Assembly (NCBI GenBank): GCA_003449515.1 | Contig: DMHI01000039.1 | Coordinates: forward strand, 1-12,013 | DNA: 12,013 nucleotides | Reading direction: 5' to 3' | From: Lysobacteraceae bacterium | Lineage (GTDB): Bacteria; Pseudomonadota; Gammaproteobacteria; Xanthomonadales; Xanthomonadaceae | In this document: piece by piece, positions 11,681 to 12,013 of the stretch | How the letters are laid out: every line of letters begins with the position of its first letter | Numbering within the stretch: position 1 is the first letter of the stretch | Made by a program: the position numbers and the translations under genes | The notes under the pieces: generated by a model | Told to the model about the DNA's origin: nothing | Database searches by the model: none | The model's input: the letters and a program-made list of their open reading frames with translations, nothing else

Positions 11681-12013
11681 CGCCGCGCGTCCAAAGCCTC
11701 GCCAGCACGCGCGCCTTCTCGAAGCGGTTCTCGGTGCCTGCGCGCAGGCGCTGCAGGTTGGCGCGGTGCGTCCATGCCAGCAGCGCGGCAACGACCACCG
11801 CGAAGGCCAGCCAGGTCGCATCCCGGCCCTCGATCGCCGCCCACACCGGCAGGCTCAGGCCCGCGAGCACGGTCGCCAGCCCCACGTAGCCGCTTGTGAG
11901 CAGCACCAGCAGCCACACCGCGATCAGCGGTGCCAGCGCCAGCGGCCACAGCAGGGCGAGGCCACCGATCAGGGTCGCAGCGCCCTTGCCGCCGCGGAAC
12001 CCGTGGAAAACCG
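11673..12013 (-). CDS. plsY: Glycerol-3-phosphate acyltransferase PlsY (5'-truncated by window edge)
   Basis: The frame is open to the right edge, so only the C-terminal 112 residues are visible out of roughly 200 in the family. The fragment begins VFHGFRGGKGAATLIGG, the H-x-F-x-G-G-K-G motif that binds the acyl-phosphate donor in PlsY. Membrane helices follow (LALLWPLALAPLIAVWLLVL, VGLATVLAGLSLPVW, TWLAFAVVVAALLAWTH), then the cytoplasmic end RLRAGTENRFEKAR; the R-L-x-x-G-x-E-x-R pattern is also typical. PlsY transfers an acyl group from acyl-phosphate to glycerol-3-phosphate in the inner membrane, the first step of phospholipid synthesis. The stop overlaps birA by 8 bases. Confidence 0.92.
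   Translation of the reverse strand, partial: VFHGFRGGKGAATLIGGLALLWPLALAPLIAVWLLVLLTSGYVGLATVLAGLSLPVWAAIEGRDATWLAFAVVVAALLAWTHRANLQRLRAGTENRFEKARVLARLWTRGDA

Noticed and set aside
1..12013. Search for CRISPR arrays, insertion sequences, integrases, phage genes or tandem repeats.
   Set aside because: No repeated units, transposase-like proteins or base-composition break were seen; gene content is housekeeping throughout. The tRNA shows no duplicated 3' end suggesting an integrated element.

Overview
The window is very G+C-rich (by eye about 70%), tightly packed bacterial chromosome with ordinary housekeeping genes. Several proteins point to Gammaproteobacteria of the Xanthomonadales (Lysobacterales): a LexA with the xanthomonad-type C-terminus, a tryptophanyl-tRNA synthetase with a YegP-like tail, a plsY-birA-coaX-SPOR block, and an SLC45-type MFS transporter. 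This placement rests on recalled family features, not on a search. I see no phage, insertion sequence, CRISPR array or defence island, and no stretch over 300 bases without a gene.

Layout, left to right. (1) The end of an E1-beta gene and a complete E2 gene of a 2-oxoacid dehydrogenase complex, plus strand, closed by a 19-bp imperfect stem-loop. (2) Convergent to these, on the minus strand, lexA followed by a 69-codon two-helix membrane protein gene. A 16-bp palindrome abuts the lexA start codon. (3) Divergent from lexA, a DUF3313-type lipoprotein whose 3' end overlaps a convergent DUF2892 membrane protein gene by 72 bp. (4) Plus strand: an NlpE-like lipoprotein, then an SLC45-like MFS transporter coupled to a periplasmic-binding-protein-fold (BtuF-like) gene without a signal peptide. 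(5) Minus strand: trpS, an entericidin-type small lipoprotein, arginase, tRNA-Thr(TGU), and the compact block plsY (5' end cut off by the window edge)-birA-coaX-SPOR protein.

How the genes work together. E1-beta and E2 act in oxidative decarboxylation of 2-oxoacids. BirA and CoaX supply biotinylation and CoA, and PlsY makes lysophosphatidic acid, so the right-hand operon groups lipid and cofactor metabolism with a cell-envelope SPOR protein. LexA would control the SOS response and possibly the small membrane protein behind it. No obviously new multi-gene system is visible. The leads I rate highest are the unusual lexA operator candidate and its small membrane partner, the repeated placement of a -10-like hexamer exactly six bases before the start codon of genes lacking a Shine-Dalgarno, the cytosolic BtuF-like protein tied to an MFS carrier, and catalytic-motif deviations in E2 and CoaX.
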